Shown here: positions 47,893 to 56,409 of the stretch, piece after piece
Numbering within the stretch: position 1 is the first letter of the stretch
Layout of the letters: every line of letters starts with the position of its first letter
DNA from: UBA2241 sp963777895
Lineage (GTDB): Bacteria > Actinomycetota > Thermoleophilia > UBA2241
NCBI GenBank assembly: GCA_963777895.1
Contig: CAVZSF010000007.1
Coordinates: 372,001-436,000 of the forward strand
Direction of reading: 5' to 3'
Length of the DNA: 64,000 nucleotides
The notes under the pieces: model-generated
Databases searched by the model: none
Told to the model about the DNA's origin: nothing
The model's input: the letters and a program-made list of their open reading frames with translations, nothing else
Program-made: the position numbers and the translations under genes

Positions 47893-49737
47893 ATGAAGAC
47901 ACAGAGGAAGCCGAGGAGACTCTCAGTCATCGCACTGGCGGCGACGCTCGTCGCGCTGGTGCTAGGCCTTGCCGCGCCGGCCTTCGGGTCGTCCTCGGCG
48001 GCGCAGCGCCAGATCGACAGGGTCGCCGCCAAGGCCGAGCAGCAAGCGCAGCGAAGCGCGATGCTGGTCGCCGCGAACGCGCAGAAGAACGTGCAGCGCC
48101 AGGTCATCGTGGAGTTCGGCGACCCGGTGAACGTCGCGCGCGGGGAACGCGTCCAGACCGTCGTGTCCATCGGCGGCGACGTCACCGTCGCCGGCACCGT
48201 CGACGAGGTCGTTGTCGCCATCGGCGGGGACGTCACCCTGCTGCCGACGGCGAAGGTCGGCGCCAACATGAACAACGGCAACGACAGCATCGTCCTGATC
48301 AACGGTGAACTCACGCGCCGGCCCGGCGCCGAGGTCACCGGCAACGTCCAGACCGTCGACGTCGGCAACGCCGGCGACCTCTGGGAGTGGGCGAGCAAGG
48401 ACGGCGGGTGGAGCGCGCTCAGCCCCATCGGCTCGTTCGTGGCCTGGTTGATCTGTACCGTCGTGTTCCTGCTGCTCGGTCTCATCGCCGCAGTCGCCCT
48501 GCCGGACCAGATCCGGTCGATCGAGCGACACGTGGCGACGCGCCCTGCTGCTTCTCTCGGATGGGGCGCGTTGACCGTCATCGGGACCTTCTTCGCGCTC
48601 ATCCTCATCACGCTGACCATCGTGGGCGCGCTGTTCACCATCCCGTTCGGGCTCATCTTCCTGCCGTTCTTCACCTTCTTCGTGGTGACCGCCGTGGGGA
48701 CGTTCGTGATCGAGCGGTTGTTCGCGGCGCAGCTCAAGGGCAATCTGGTGATGGCCGTGGCGATCGCCGTGGTCGCCACGAGCGTGATCGTGCAGGTCCC
48801 GGTCGCCGGCTTCATCGTGCTCGTGGTCATGGTCTTTGTCGGCACGGGCGCGGCCGTCCTGGGCTACACCGAGTGGCGGCGCAAGCGCAAGCTGATGCGC
48901 GCCGCCGCGCAGCCGGGGCAGCCGCAGCCGCCGCAGCCGCCGTACGGTCCGCCTCCGCTGCCGCCCTACGGCGGGCCTCAAGGCCCGCAAGGCCCCAGCG
49001 GTCCGTCTCAGGGTCCGTACGGTCCGCCCCTGCAAGCCCCTTACGGGCCGCCTCCGCAGGTGCCCTATGGGCAGCCTGCGCCCGGCGGCGCCGCGCCCGG
49101 CTCTGTGCCGGGCGCGGCCGCCCTGGCCGGCGCTGCCGGTCCAGCCAATGTGACAGGCGATCAGCCTCCGCTCTACGCGCCGCAGGTCTACGCCCAGCCG
49201 CCGGCCTTGCCGCAGCCTTACGCCCAGCCGCCGGTGTCGCCGCAGGCTTACGGTCAGCCGCCGGCGTCGCCGCAGCCTTACGGGCAACCGCCGCAGGCGT
49301 CCGGGCAGTGGCCTCCGTACCCGCCGCAGGCGTACGCTCAGCCCTACCCGGGACAGGGATACTGGGCGCCTCAGCCGCCGGCCGAGCAACCCCGGGCGGA
49401 GCAGCCACCTGAGGCGACGACGGTGGAGCAGCTGCCCCAGGCGACGACGGTGGAGCAGCCGCCTGAGGCGCCGACGGTGGAGCAGCCGCCCGAGGCGGCG
49501 ACGGTGGAGCAGCCGCCCGAACCGGCGATCGTCGAAGCACCGGCTGAGACGGTCGTGCCGCGGGTGAGCGAGGCGCCGGGTCCCGCGACCGAGGCGCCAG
49601 GTGCCGCCACAGCCCTCCCCGATCTCGAGCCCACCGAGAAGGCCTCGGATCGCTCGGAGGAGCCGACGACGGAGCCGGCCAAGGAGGCCGGCGCCGAGAA
49701 CGGCCCGGGCGCCGGGCCGCCGGCCCAGCAAGCGTAA
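47893..49737 (+). CDS. Bactofilin-like membrane protein with Pro-rich C-terminus
   Basis: This 614-aa protein begins with a signal (SVIALAATLVALVLGLAAPAFG). A bactofilin-like beta-helix segment follows, with SIGGDVTVAGTVDEVVVAIGGDVTLLPTAKV (about 95-155) and an SGNVQ-like turn. Four membrane helices come next (about 180-335), then a long cytoplasmic Pro/Tyr/Gln-rich tail with Y-G-Q-P-P units and nine-residue A-T-T-V-E-Q-P-P-E repeats. The domain order is familiar from actinobacterial proteins of unknown function. The ATG has ggaggtggagtc upstream. It is probably co-transcribed with the preceding gene. Confidence 0.75.
   Translation: MKTQRKPRRLSVIALAATLVALVLGLAAPAFGSSSAAQRQIDRVAAKAEQQAQRSAMLVAANAQKNVQRQVIVEFGDPVNVARGERVQTVVSIGGDVTVAGTVDEVVVAIGGDVTLLPTAKVGANMNNGNDSIVLINGELTRRPGAEVTGNVQTVDVGNAGDLWEWASKDGGWSALSPIGSFVAWLICTVVFLLLGLIAAVALPDQIRSIERHVATRPAASLGWGALTVIGTFFALILITLTIVGALFTIPFGLIFLPFFTFFVVTAVGTFVIERLFAAQLKGNLVMAVAIAVVATSVIVQVPVAGFIVLVVMVFVGTGAAVLGYTEWRRKRKLMRAAAQPGQPQPPQPPYGPPPLPPYGGPQGPQGPSGPSQGPYGPPLQAPYGPPPQVPYGQPAPGGAAPGSVPGAAALAGAAGPANVTGDQPPLYAPQVYAQPPALPQPYAQPPVSPQAYGQPPASPQPYGQPPQASGQWPPYPPQAYAQPYPGQGYWAPQPPAEQPRAEQPPEATTVEQLPQATTVEQPPEAPTVEQPPEAATVEQPPEPAIVEAPAETVVPRVSEAPGPATEAPGAATALPDLEPTEKASDRSEEPTTEPAKEAGAENGPGAGPPAQQA
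49414..49548 (+). repeat. Five tandem 27-bp repeats encoding ATTVEQPPE
   Basis: Five consecutive 27-nt units (49414, 49441, 49468, 49495, 49522) encode variants of A-T-T-V-E-Q-P-P-E in the tail of the bactofilin-like protein. The last copy is degenerate. Copy number could vary between strains. Confidence 0.85.
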
Positions 49738-49877
49738 ACGGTGTGCGCCATATGACGTGACGGGAAAGCCCCGGCCCATGACGGTGTTCCGTCTCGGCCG
49801 GGAATCGGCATACATGCAGGAAGCCCTTCGAGAGCCGCGGAAGAGCTTGACCAGAACGGTCGAACCAAGGGGAGCGG

Positions 49878-50819
49878 ATGATGACGGACCACGACAGTGA
49901 TGTGATGACCGGACAGTCGCAGACGCCCGGCGCGAGCGGCGAGCTGCCCGTCGGCGGCGGGCGGGCTCCCCACGAAGGGGCCGATAGGGGTCCCGCTCCG
50001 ACCCCGTCCGCCGCAGCCTCAGCCGCCTCCTGTGCGGCGCCCGATCTGCCGATGGACGGCGACGCCGTCGTCCTGGGACGCCGCATAGTGCGGCGCTACG
50101 GCACCGGCGACGCCGCCGTCGAGGCGCTGCGCGGCGTCGACGTCGACCTCAAGCGCGGGCATCTGACGGCGATCATGGGCCCGTCTGGTTCCGGCAAGTC
50201 CACCCTGATGCATATCCTGGCCGGTCTGGACGAGCCCACGTCCGGCAAGGTGGTGGTCGACGGCGTCGAGCTCATCGACATCGACCAGTCCGGCAACCGC
50301 GTCTCGGGCCTCAAGGAGCGCGAGCTCACCCAGTTGCGGCGCGACAAGATCGGCTTCATCTTCCAGACCTTCAACCTGATCCCCACGCTGAACGCTGAGG
50401 AGAACATCGTGCTGCCGCTGACCATCGCGGGCCGCAAGCCCGACGAGGCCTGGGTGGGCGGCCTCATCGACACGGTCGGGCTGAGGGACAGGCTCACGCA
50501 CCGGCCGTCGGAGCTCTCCGGTGGCCAGCAGCAGCGTGTCGCCATCGCCCGGTCGCTCGTCGGCCGGCCGGCGGTGCTCTTCGCCGACGAGCCGACGGGC
50601 AACCTCGACTCGAAGACCGGCGACGAGGTCCTGGAGCTGCTGCGTCACTCCGTCGAGGACCTGGGTCAGACCATTGTCATGGTGACCCACGACGCGCACG
50701 CGGCGTCGATCGCCGATCGCTTGATCTTCCTGCACGACGGCATGATCGTGCACGATTGCGGCCGCATGATGCGCGACGAGATCTTCGAGGTGATCAAGTC
50801 GCTCGAGGGCGGGTCATGA
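49878..50819 (+). CDS. ABC transporter ATP-binding protein (MacB/LolD type), unit 2
   Basis: This 313-aa paralogue of the unit 1 ATPase has Walker A GPSGSGKST, FIFQTFNLIPTLNAEENIV, LSGGQQQR and LFADEPTGNLDSKTG. It also carries a long low-complexity N-terminal extension (about 65 residues) and a 9-residue insertion after GVELIDI. Tandem ATG codons follow ggggagcgg. The stop overlaps the permease start. Confidence 0.93.
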   Translation: MMTDHDSDVMTGQSQTPGASGELPVGGGRAPHEGADRGPAPTPSAAASAASCAAPDLPMDGDAVVLGRRIVRRYGTGDAAVEALRGVDVDLKRGHLTAIMGPSGSGKSTLMHILAGLDEPTSGKVVVDGVELIDIDQSGNRVSGLKERELTQLRRDKIGFIFQTFNLIPTLNAEENIVLPLTIAGRKPDEAWVGGLIDTVGLRDRLTHRPSELSGGQQQRVAIARSLVGRPAVLFADEPTGNLDSKTGDEVLELLRHSVEDLGQTIVMVTHDAHAASIADRLIFLHDGMIVHDCGRMMRDEIFEVIKSLEGGS

Positions 50820-53368
50820 TCCGCATCGCGCTGCGAAGCCTCGCCGCCCACAAGCTTCGCACCCTGCTCACGACGCTGGCGATCCTGCTCGGCGTCGCCA
50901 TGATCAGCGGCACCTACGTTCTCACCGACCAGATCAACAAGGGCTTCAAGCAGGTCTTCAGCGACGCCTACAAGGGCACCGACGTCACGGTGACTCGGAA
51001 GATGGCATTCACGGGCGCCGAGATGGCGGGAGCGTCGGCCGGGCTGCCCCAGTCGATGGTCGAGCAAGTGCGGGCCGTCGAGGGCGTGAAACAGGCGGAG
51101 GGCTACGTGGCGGCTTCGGGCGCCGTTGCGGTGAACGGCAAGGTCGTCCAGACCGGCGGCTCGCCCACGCTCTTCTTCTCGTATGCCCCCGGCGCCGACA
51201 ACCTGAGCGCGACCAAGTACACCGAGGGCAAGCCACCGGCGGCCGCGGGCGAGGTCGGCATCATTCAGAAGCTGGCCAAGGACAAGGGCCTGAAGGTGGG
51301 CTCGGCACTCGAGGTCATCACCGACTCAGGTCCGCAGCAGACGACCGTTTCGGGCGTCTTCCAGTTCGGCGCCGAGTCGTCGCTGGGTGGTTCACTGATC
51401 ATCAACACCACCCTCGCGGACGCCCAGCAGTGGTTCAACCTGCCGGGACGCGTCAGCGAGATCGACGTGACCGGTTCGCCGGGGACCACGCCCGACACGC
51501 TGGCGACCAGCATCCGGGCGGCGCTGCCTGCTTACACCGACGTGAAGACGGGCGCGCAGGCCGCGGCCGATCAGACGAAGCAGGTCAGCGAGGCGATCAA
51601 CGGGTTCCTGCAGCCGGTGCTCCTGGCCTTTGGAGGCGTCGCCGTGCTGGTGGGCGCGTTCATCATCTTCAACGCGTTCACGATGACCGTGGCCCAGCGC
51701 CGGCGCGAGTTCGCCATGCTGCGCGCGCTGGGCGCCTCGCGACGCCAGGTGCTGCTGAGCATCGGCGGCGAGAGCCTCCTCATGGGCATCCTCGCGTCGC
51801 TGCTCGGACTCCTGGCCGGCCTCGTGGTGGCCACGGGCATCAACGCGCTCTTCACGGCGATGAACATCGACATCCCGCGAAGCGGGCTTGTGATGCAGCC
51901 GCGGACGGTGATCGTCGCGCTGACCGTCGGCGTCGTGATCACCGTTCTCTCGGCCATGGCGCCGGCGATGCGCGCCACGCGGGTGCCGCCGGTGGCGGCG
52001 CTGCAGCGTGGCGCAGAGCTGCCGCCCACGCGTTTCTCGAAGTATACGGACTGGGCGGCCGGCGTCGTGGCGGTGCTCGGCGGCGGCTTCATCGCCGTCG
52101 GCATGTTCGGCGGGGGCAGCACGACCCAGCGCCTGCTGGAGATGGCTCTCGGCGCCGTGCTGATCTTCGTCGCCCTCGCCATGCTCGCGAAACACATCGT
52201 GCGGCCGGTCGCCGGCGCCGTCGGGGCGCCGCTCAGGCGGCTCTCGCCGACGAGCGGTCGCTTGGCGCGCGACAACACGATGCGCAACCCGTCCCGCACC
52301 GCGGCGACCGCCGCCGCCCTCATGATCGGACTCGGCGTCGTGGTGTTCGTGGCCGTCTTCGCACAGGGCCTGAAGAGCTCGTTCGTGGACAGCTTCGACA
52401 AGACTGTGAAGGCCGATTTCGTTATCAGCGGCGCCAATTTCATGCCCATCCCGAACGACGTGACGCGAAGGGCAGAGTCCGTCGCGACCATCCAGGACGC
52501 GGCAGCGGTCGACGGCCAGCAGGTCCAGGCTAACGGCAAGCTGCAGGTGGTCTACGCGGTCGACCCGTTCACCTTCCCGAACGTGTGGAGCTTCGACTGG
52601 GTCAAGGGTAACGACGCTGTGGTCAAGAAGCTCGGGGTCGACGGTGTGCTCGTGGAGCAACAGACGGCCAAGGCCCTTGGCACCGCGGTGGGGAAGACGG
52701 TGAGCATCACGACGGTGGATGGGGCCAAGACGAAGCTGAAGGTCCTGGGCGAATACCACGATCCGATCATGCTCAACGGGCTGTTGATCAGTACGGCGGC
52801 CTACCAGCAGATCTTCCCGAAGGAGCAGCTCTTCATGGTGTTCGCGTCCGCCGCACCCGGCGCGGACCCAGCTCTAGCCAAACAGCAGCTGGTCGCCGCC
52901 ATGAAGACGGTGCCGACCGCCGAGGTCAAGACGGCGGTCGAGTACAAGGACAGCGTCGTCGGACAGGTGAACCAGCTGCTCAACCTGCTGTACGGGCTGC
53001 TGGCCATGAGCGTGGTCATCTCGCTCTTCGGCATCGTGAACACGCTCGTCCTGAGCGTCTACGAGCGGACCAGGGAGATCGGGCTGCTGCGGGCGATCGG
53101 CGCCTCGCGCCGCCAGATCCGCAGCAGCGTCCGCTACGAGAGCGTGATCACCTCGGTGATCGGCGGGATCCTCGGCATCCTCGTCGGCATCCTTTTCGCC
53201 TACGTGATCACGGCGCGCTTCGCGAGCCAGGGCATATCGTTCTCGATCCCGTGGGTGCAGCTCGCCGTCTTCCTCGTGGTGGCCGTGATCGTCGGCGTGC
53301 TCGCCGCGATCCTGCCGGCGCGTCGCGCGTCCCGTATCGACATCCTTGAGGCGATCGCCTACGAGTGA
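50816..53368 (+). CDS. FtsX/MacB-type ABC permease, unit 2
   Basis: This 850-aa protein is homologous along its whole length to the unit 1 permease: the same RTLLTTLAILLGVAMISGTYV start, extracytoplasmic MacB domain, LLAFGGVAVLVGAFIIFNAF helix, NPSRTAATAAALMIGLGVVVFV linker and C-terminal helices. The extracytoplasmic domains are the most divergent parts, so the two units may recognise different substrates. The ATG at 50816 overlaps the ATPase stop. Confidence 0.93.
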   Translation: MIRIALRSLAAHKLRTLLTTLAILLGVAMISGTYVLTDQINKGFKQVFSDAYKGTDVTVTRKMAFTGAEMAGASAGLPQSMVEQVRAVEGVKQAEGYVAASGAVAVNGKVVQTGGSPTLFFSYAPGADNLSATKYTEGKPPAAAGEVGIIQKLAKDKGLKVGSALEVITDSGPQQTTVSGVFQFGAESSLGGSLIINTTLADAQQWFNLPGRVSEIDVTGSPGTTPDTLATSIRAALPAYTDVKTGAQAAADQTKQVSEAINGFLQPVLLAFGGVAVLVGAFIIFNAFTMTVAQRRREFAMLRALGASRRQVLLSIGGESLLMGILASLLGLLAGLVVATGINALFTAMNIDIPRSGLVMQPRTVIVALTVGVVITVLSAMAPAMRATRVPPVAALQRGAELPPTRFSKYTDWAAGVVAVLGGGFIAVGMFGGGSTTQRLLEMALGAVLIFVALAMLAKHIVRPVAGAVGAPLRRLSPTSGRLARDNTMRNPSRTAATAAALMIGLGVVVFVAVFAQGLKSSFVDSFDKTVKADFVISGANFMPIPNDVTRRAESVATIQDAAAVDGQQVQANGKLQVVYAVDPFTFPNVWSFDWVKGNDAVVKKLGVDGVLVEQQTAKALGTAVGKTVSITTVDGAKTKLKVLGEYHDPIMLNGLLISTAAYQQIFPKEQLFMVFASAAPGADPALAKQQLVAAMKTVPTAEVKTAVEYKDSVVGQVNQLLNLLYGLLAMSVVISLFGIVNTLVLSVYERTREIGLLRAIGASRRQIRSSVRYESVITSVIGGILGILVGILFAYVITARFASQGISFSIPWVQLAVFLVVAVIVGVLAAILPARRASRIDILEAIAYE

Positions 53369-53373
53369 GTGCA

Positions 53374-53415
53374 TGAGGCGGAGGCGAGGCGCCTTGGGCG
53401 CCCGCCTCCGCCTCA
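53374..53415 (+). terminator. Terminator after ABC unit 2
   Basis: A 13-bp outer stem (53374-53386 with 53403-53415) and an inner GGCGCC pair, 6 bp after the permease stop. Confidence 0.85.
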
Positions 53416-53685
53416 AGAAGACTCCAAGGGTCAAGGACGCACGGGGTCGCACCGGCGCGCCCCATCGCGAGTGCGAGTCTGCCGGGCCTGCAGCGCGATC
53501 GAGAGGCCACCCGGGCAAGTAGAGTGTCGGCTCCCTTCCGCTCCACAGTCGCCGGACATCGATCCGGCGTAGCGGATCTCTCCTGCCGGAGTGCATCAAC
53601 TCGCATCATCGCTGCAACTTCTTCGTGGTTGACGCATCGCACGGCCTGCAGACAACGGCATGGCAACGACATTGCTCGTTTCTTT

Positions 53686-53714
53686 TTGCACAAGCGCCCC
53701 CGCTTGTGTAGAGT
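53686..53714 (+). promoter_or_regulatory. Promoter with dyad for the sodium:solute symporter gene
   Basis: TTGCAC (53686) and TAGAGT (53709) are exactly 17 bp apart. The dyad CACAAGCG-CCCC-CGCTTGTG (53689-53708) fills the spacer and could be an operator. About 100 bp of leader precede the coding start. The rest of 53416-53816 holds no recognisable gene. Confidence 0.7.
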
Positions 53715-53816
53715 CGGCGGCACTTCGGCAGTCGCCGGCCAGGGGGAGCCTGGTCGCGGTCGCACCTGACCGCGTTCCTCCGCCGGCTCGAACAGCGCGA
53801 GCCCTGGGGGTCAGCC

Positions 53817-55487
53817 TTGGTCAAGTGGGTCATGATCGTCGCCTTCGTCTGCGTCATGGTCGGCGTCGGCATCTACAGCCGCAAGCGCACCTCGAACGTC
53901 AACGACTTCTTCCTGGGCGGCCGCGACGTCGGTCCCTGGCTCAGCGCCTTCGCCTACGGCACGACCTACTTCAGCGCCGTCCTCTTCGTCGGCTACGCGG
54001 GCAAGATCGGCTTCGGCTTCGGCCTGAGCTCGCTCTGGATCGCGCTCGGCAACGCCCTGCTGGGCAGCCTGCTCGCTTGGCTCGTGCTCGCCAAGCGCAC
54101 GCGCCTCATGACGGCGCGCCTGAAGGCCATGACCATGCCCGAGTTCCTCGCCCAGCGCTTCGGCTCGCGCGGGCTCAAGATCGTGGCCGCCGTCGTGATC
54201 TTCCTCTTCCTCGTGCCGTACTCGGCCTCGGTCTACACGGGCCTCGCGTACCTCTTCGAGGAGGTCTTCGGCATCAACTTCATCGCCGCTCTGTGGACGA
54301 TGGCGATCCTCACCGGCATCTACCTTGTGCTGGGCGGCTACCTTGCCGTCGCACGGAACGACCTCATCCAGGGCCTCGTGATGATCGTCGGCGTCATCCT
54401 CATGGTGGGCTACATCGTGAAAGCCCCGGAGGTCGGCGGCCTCGGCAACGCGTACGACGCGCTGAAGGCCGCCAGTCCCGCGGCGGTCGCGGCATGGCCG
54501 CCGTGGAACCTGTCGCCCTTCAGCTGGACGGCCCTCATGACCTCACCGGCCGTCGTGCTCTTCTCTCTGGCCCTGCTCACGAGCCTGGGCGTGTGGGGGC
54601 TGCCGCAGATGGTGCACAAGTTCTACGCGATCCGCGACACCAAGGTGGTGCGGCCGGCGATCATCATCTCGACGGCCTTCGCCGGCCTCATGGCTTTCGG
54701 CGCCTACTTCACCGGCGCGCTGAGCAGGCTCTTCCCGGGCATCCCCGAGCTCGCCGCCAACAAGCAGTTCGACCAGATCATGCCGACCGTCCTGACGCAG
54801 GCCCTGCCCGAGACGCTCGTGGCGATCATCCTGTTGCTCGTGCTGTCGGCCTCGATGAGCACGCTGGCCGGGCTCGTGATGATCTCGGCCTCGGCGATCG
54901 CCGTCGACCTGGGCAAGGGCGAGGTCAAGAAGGATATGAGCAAGGGGACCGAGGTCATGCTCATGCGCGTCCTCATCGTCGTCTTCATCGTGCTCTCGGT
55001 CGTGATGGCGCAACAGAAGTGGACCTTCATCGTGAACATGATGGCGCTGAGCTGGGGCTTGGTCGCCGGCTGCTTCCTCGGACCGTTCGTGTGGGGCCTC
55101 TTCTGGCGGCGCGTGAGCCGGGCCGCGGTGTGGGTGAACCTGGTGTTCGCGCTCGCTTTCATGGGCGGCCTCGGCTACCACTACACCTCGGACCCGCTGA
55201 CCGCCGGCTACATCCCCGTGCTGGCGGCGATCACGATGATCGCCTCGCTGGTGATCACGCCGCTGGTGAGCCTGGTAACGCCGGCGCCGAGCAGCGAGCG
55301 CGTGGCGCGGGCCTTCGAGGACGGAGCCGGCGGGGCGCCGCCGGAGATGGCGCCGGTCGGAGCGAAGCTCGGCCCGGCGCCCGCCGCCGGCGGCGCCGTA
55401 GTGGCCCTCGAGGAGCCCGGACCGGGCGCCCTTGCGGATAGGCCGGCGCTCGCGGGAGACGACCTGCAGCCCGACACGGGCATCTGA
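53817..55487 (+). CDS. Sodium:solute symporter family protein
   Basis: This 556-aa membrane transporter of the SSS family (PutP/PanF type) has about 12-13 helices, the N-terminal NDFFLGGRDVGPWLSAFAYG with the unwound-helix residues, and GVWGLPQMVHKFYAIRD. It imports an organic solute with sodium; proline would suit the PutA in this window, but the family is broad. A Pro/Ala-rich hydrophilic tail of about 60 residues is unusual. The start is a TTG at 53817 with ctgggggtc upstream; no better start lies in frame. Confidence 0.9.
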   Translation: MVKWVMIVAFVCVMVGVGIYSRKRTSNVNDFFLGGRDVGPWLSAFAYGTTYFSAVLFVGYAGKIGFGFGLSSLWIALGNALLGSLLAWLVLAKRTRLMTARLKAMTMPEFLAQRFGSRGLKIVAAVVIFLFLVPYSASVYTGLAYLFEEVFGINFIAALWTMAILTGIYLVLGGYLAVARNDLIQGLVMIVGVILMVGYIVKAPEVGGLGNAYDALKAASPAAVAAWPPWNLSPFSWTALMTSPAVVLFSLALLTSLGVWGLPQMVHKFYAIRDTKVVRPAIIISTAFAGLMAFGAYFTGALSRLFPGIPELAANKQFDQIMPTVLTQALPETLVAIILLLVLSASMSTLAGLVMISASAIAVDLGKGEVKKDMSKGTEVMLMRVLIVVFIVLSVVMAQQKWTFIVNMMALSWGLVAGCFLGPFVWGLFWRRVSRAAVWVNLVFALAFMGGLGYHYTSDPLTAGYIPVLAAITMIASLVITPLVSLVTPAPSSERVARAFEDGAGGAPPEMAPVGAKLGPAPAAGGAVVALEEPGPGALADRPALAGDDLQPDTGI

Positions 55488-55587
55488 GCACCAGATTCGG
55501 GGACGGCTGGTCGCGAGCGAGCTAGCCGTAGACCGGAGTCCGCGGTGTGACGGAGCCCTGGTCAACCGGTCCCGCAGCCGAGAGCCG

Positions 55588-55635
55588 GACGTGACGAGGG
55601 CGGGGCGCTGAGTAGCGCCCCGCCCTCGTCACGTC
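55588..55635 (+). terminator. Terminator with perfect 22-bp stem after the symporter gene
   Basis: The stem is 55588-55609 with 55614-55635, loop GAGT; the stretch is fully palindromic apart from the loop. It lies about 100 bp past the stop and could work in both directions. Confidence 0.85.
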
Positions 55636-55734
55636 AGACGCTCACGCCGCCGCACTGCTGCTCTTGGGGTATACGAACGGAGTCACCGCGGGCGTCGTTC
55701 TGCGGCGTTCGTCGCTCACAAAGGAATGGAGATC

Positions 55735-56250
55735 ATGAGCCCCACGAGCATCGGCGACGCGCTCGAGAAGATCAGCAGCGCGTTCGTGGCCGACCCCGAG
55801 AAGGCACGGTCGAAAGGCGTCCCCGCCACGGCACGCCTTGTGGATGGACTTCGATTCGACGTCAGCGGTCCGAGCGGTGAGTCCGTTCGCACCGACATGC
55901 CCCTGGCAATGGGTGGCGGCGGGAGCGCGCCGTCTCCAGGCTGGTTGCTTCGCGGAGCGGTCGCCTCATGTACGGCCACCGTGATGGCGATGCGCGCGGC
56001 TCAGATCGGAGCCGACCTGACGACGCTCGAGGTCACCGTCGAGAGCGAGTCGGACCAGCGCGGGATGCTCGGTGTGGGCGAGGATGTTTCCGCTGCATTC
56101 AGCACCATGCGCATCACAGTGAGAATCGGCGCGGAAGGCGTGGCGCCAGATGATCTGCGTGCGCTCGTCACGTGGGGCGATACCCATTCGCCGGTCGCCT
56201 GCACCGTGCGCCAGTCTCCCGTGACCTCGATGGAGGTCGAGATCGTGTGA
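55735..56250 (+). CDS. OsmC-family peroxiredoxin-like protein
   Basis: This 171-aa OsmC/Ohr-type protein reduces organic peroxides with two cysteines. The first is in ASCTATVMAM and the second in HSPVACTVRQ, both conserved. The start at 55735 follows aaggaatggagatc; an ATG at 55726 has no room for a ribosome binding site. A single-gene unit between two terminators. Confidence 0.88.
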   Translation: MSPTSIGDALEKISSAFVADPEKARSKGVPATARLVDGLRFDVSGPSGESVRTDMPLAMGGGGSAPSPGWLLRGAVASCTATVMAMRAAQIGADLTTLEVTVESESDQRGMLGVGEDVSAAFSTMRITVRIGAEGVAPDDLRALVTWGDTHSPVACTVRQSPVTSMEVEIV

Positions 56251-56304
56251 GCAGACGCTTGTAGCTCCAGTTCGGCGTCTCAGCGCCGGCGCCGACGTGG
56301 CGGC

Positions 56305-56340
56305 GTGGCCCATTGCGCAAGATGTTGCGCAATGGGCCAC
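56305..56340 (+). terminator. Terminator with perfect 16-bp stem after the OsmC gene
   Basis: GTGGCCCATTGCGCAA (56305-56320) pairs with 56325-56340 around a GATG loop, followed by ctctctt. It lies 54 bp after the OsmC stop. The nominal 5' end of the ATPase frame falls inside it. Confidence 0.85.
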
Positions 56341-56409
56341 CTCTCTTGCGTGTCGACTACGGCCCTCGGCGGGTACAGGGTTGCCGGACCCCGACTGAGG
56401 AGGACGACC

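Noticed and set aside
46786..49737. 983-residue Ala-rich open frame through the PQ region
   Set aside because: Up to 47892 it is a frame shadow of the sensor-domain gene; only the part from 47893 is a real protein.
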